A DNA stretch of 64,000 bases. Source: Lactonifactor longoviformis DSM 17459. GTDB taxonomy: Bacteria > Bacillota > Clostridia > Lachnospirales > Lachnospiraceae. Location of the stretch: positions 53,906 to 117,905 of the forward strand of contig NZ_FQVI01000014.1 in the NCBI RefSeq assembly GCF_900129135.1, in the 5' to 3' direction. Positions 63,667-64,000 of the stretch are shown piece after piece. A program made the position numbers and the translations under genes. Position 1 is the first letter of the stretch; each line of letters opens with the position of its first letter. The notes under the pieces were generated by a model, which made no database searches, was not told the origin of the DNA, and saw only the letters and a program-made list of their open reading frames with translations.

Positions 63667-64000
63667 GTGCGCCCGGCGGCGCACGTTTCTAACCGGTGCA
63701 AGTCCGGAATCCGCCCGGTGGTGGGAAGGATATAGCCGAAGGCAAGGGTGTCCATTGTGAGGTGGAATCCGAAGGAAGCCGGATATGGGGAACATACGAA
63801 CCCATGGGCAAATCTCTGGTCTGACGAACAGAAACCACATAAGAGGCTATGCATGAGGATAAGGCTGCATGACAAGTCGAAGTCCAATAACTACCCGGAA
63901 TCATGTATGGTAGATGTGGCAGATGGATGGAGAGAAAGAAACGTGTGGTACCTGGGGAGGTCTGCACGACACGCCCTGAAAGGGGTAACCATTATGGAGA
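63667..64000 (+). mobile_element. Group II intron, 5' ribozyme portion (continues past the window), probably class IIC
   Basis: The sequence starts with the conserved GTGCG 5' end (GTGCGCCCGG at 63667) and contains typical domain I strings such as AACCGGTGCAAGTCCGG, GGCAAGGGTGTCC, GAATCCGAAGGAAGC and GGGGAGGTCTG. These resemble bacterial group IIC introns of the Oceanobacillus/Bacillus type. Insertion directly after a rho-independent terminator is the classic IIC target choice. The reverse transcriptase gene and 3' end lie beyond the window, so completeness cannot be judged. Confidence 0.85.

Noticed and set aside
63995..64000. ATG at the window end as start of the intron reverse transcriptase
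   Set aside because: Only two codons are visible and it lies in ribozyme sequence, so no coding claim is possible.

Overview
The window looks like a chromosomal segment of a gut-type member of the Lachnospiraceae (Clostridia). The gene set fits that group: MutS2, YhaM, RlmD, a VanZ-like protein, a PdaA-like deacetylase, IorAB with a PaaK-type ligase, several GGDEF/EAL proteins and a MATE pump. Ribosome sites are strong AGGAGG types and promoters are SigA-like. The family call is an inference from gene content; no rRNA or tRNA is present.

Layout. 1-8.4 kb is core housekeeping: a minus-strand two-component system (kinase cut by the window edge) behind mutS2, then an HtrA-like protein that has lost its catalytic triad, yhaM and rlmD. 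8.5-22.4 kb is an AT-richer accessory island. It holds a putative EVE/PUA-like HNH restriction enzyme, a gene-poor stretch with decayed fragments, a two-TM protein followed by a strongly self-complementary non-coding stretch, a complete type I-C CRISPR-Cas operon (cas3-cas5c-cas8c-cas7c-cas4-cas1-cas2), a minimal one-spacer array, and a three-gene overlapping module around a HEPN-like protein. 22.4-32.5 kb holds GNAT and Imm5-like proteins, a divergent FUSC exporter/MarR pair, an ECF sigma factor, guaB, a stand-alone rsmH and a hybrid histidine kinase. 32.5-46.7 kb holds vanZ-like, pdaA-like, MATE, a membrane diguanylate cyclase, a NudC-like hydrolase, an EndoQ-UvrD fusion, an IclR/DapA-family pair and a Trk/Ktr potassium system. 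46.8-57.6 kb holds a SufC/SufB-like pair, a NYN/OST-HTH protein, a 1477-residue PAS/GGDEF/GAF/EAL protein, ACT and DegV proteins and a second GGDEF-EAL protein. 57.7-63.6 kb is an arylpyruvate-oxidation cluster (PaaK-type ligase, IorA, IorB, ACT-ACT protein) with an SSS transporter. The window ends inside the 5' part of a group II intron placed directly after that transporter's terminator.

Most notable observation: the cas8c gene is about 250 residues longer than usual. The excess is a tandem triplication of the C-terminal domain, the region that in type I-C systems supplies the Cas11c small subunit. A single polypeptide may therefore carry the three Cas11-like units that other I-C Cascades assemble from Cas8c plus two separately translated Cas11c copies. 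The adjacent array holds one spacer between one intact and one degenerate repeat.
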